From Nymphaea colorata (taxonomy: Eukaryota > Streptophyta > Magnoliopsida > Nymphaeales > Nymphaeaceae): 64,000 nt of DNA. A program made the position numbers and the translations under genes. The notes below the pieces were generated by a model. That model worked only from the letters and a program-made list of their open reading frames with translations. It did no database searches and was not told the origin of the DNA. Positions 63,701 to 64,000 of this stretch are shown piece after piece. Where the stretch lies: the NCBI RefSeq assembly GCF_008831285.2, contig NC_045140.1, forward strand, positions 22,070,370 to 22,134,369. Reading direction: 5' to 3'. The number at the start of each line of letters is the position of its first letter. Position 1 is the first letter of the stretch.

Positions 63701-64000
63701 CCGCCATCGCACCTTGAAATCGTCCAACTTTTCCGACTTGGGCACGAAGGTTGTCAAGCCTAACACCCCTTCCATGGAAGCAATTTCCGACGGGTTTAAC
63801 GAAACCAGCTGATTTCCAATCCCATTCGTGACGATCCAAACGTACCCATCGGTCAGCATCTCCAACTCACGCACCAGTTTGAAAAGTCGCCTCCCCAGAG
63901 GTGCCCATCCCATATGCACCACAAAGACTCGAGTCTGCATACCCTTCAGCCTGTAGAGCTCTTCCTTGATCTGATCCTCACTCTGGCTATTAGCAAGGAT
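60773..64000 (-). CDS. Glutamate receptor-like channel, clade II-like (GLR-2), 5' end outside window
   Basis: Paralogue of the GLR gene at 55369, same orientation. Visible exons on the minus strand: exon 2 from the window edge (64000) to 62990, then 62324-62012, 61743-61334 and 61249-60773. The phases and the 313-nt third exon match GLR-1 exactly. The first 100 or so residues (signal peptide and start of the ligand-binding amino-terminal domain) are beyond the right edge. Seen are the rest of that domain, S1 (GKKLIIGVPVKLAF), M1 (LWVVSGVFFVWTGLVVWILE), pore loop (GLVYYFAFSTMVFAHR), M3 with SYTASLTSMLTVQQLQP, S2 with both disulphide cysteines (AKYCDGF and NQTCVNAG), M4 (LWGLFLLTGTTSLMALLVFF) and tail FDQKDMSSHTFRN. 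About 750 residues are visible. The 84-nt last intron is stop-free and in frame. Confidence 0.94.

Noticed and set aside
1-64000. CRISPR arrays, operons, bacterial-type promoters, tRNA or rRNA genes
   Set aside because: The DNA is plant nuclear; no regularly spaced repeats of CRISPR type and no tRNA or rRNA signatures were seen by eye. A tRNAscan run would be decisive for tRNAs.

Overview
The window is nuclear DNA of a flowering plant. Genes carry many GT-AG introns in AT-rich surroundings, plant-type microsatellites and MITE-like repeats are frequent, and every recognisable gene belongs to a plant family: CURLY LEAF-type E(z), SUD1/CER9, IPUT1/PGSIP6, BAHD acyltransferases and clade II-like glutamate receptor-like channels. 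The lineage within angiosperms cannot be fixed from this window.

Layout: (1) 1813-9778, minus: N-terminal two thirds of a CURLY LEAF-type Polycomb histone methyltransferase; its CXC and SET exons lie beyond the left edge. (2) 10-13.4 kb: intergenic, with a probable MITE and a 36-bp tandem duplication. (3) 13387-13725, plus: single-exon mitochondrial SDHAF4. (4) 13.7-20 kb: no supported gene. (5) 20028-27499, plus: nine-exon ER ubiquitin ligase SUD1/CER9 (Doa10/MARCH6 family), with a GC-AG intron. (6) 27.5-35.5 kb: intergenic, MITE-like and microsatellite DNA. (7) 35536-37697, plus: four-exon GT8 inositol-phosphorylceramide glucuronosyltransferase (IPUT1). (8) 38.8-54 kb: BAHD acyltransferase cluster, plus strand. 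Two genes sit in a tandem segmental duplication (about 6.2 and 5.4 kb), followed by a more divergent third gene and a decayed exon-2 fragment. (9) 55369-64000, minus: two head-to-tail GLR channel genes; the second runs off the right edge in its large exon 2.

The neighbours form no single pathway. The single-copy genes are housekeeping or developmental (chromatin, ER-associated degradation and cuticle/sterol control, mitochondrial complex II assembly, sphingolipid glycosylation). The right third is accessory and duplicating: BAHD enzymes and GLR channels, both families often linked with defence and stress. The most notable signals are a 500-bp block upstream of the two BAHD twins that is base-for-base identical although their exons differ by about 5 percent; paired loss of both ligand-domain cysteines in one GLR paralogue; an 84-nt stop-free intron in the other; a 650-bp element with 41-bp perfect inverted termini inside a CLF intron; and a GC-AG intron in SUD1. 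No clearly new biological system was found.
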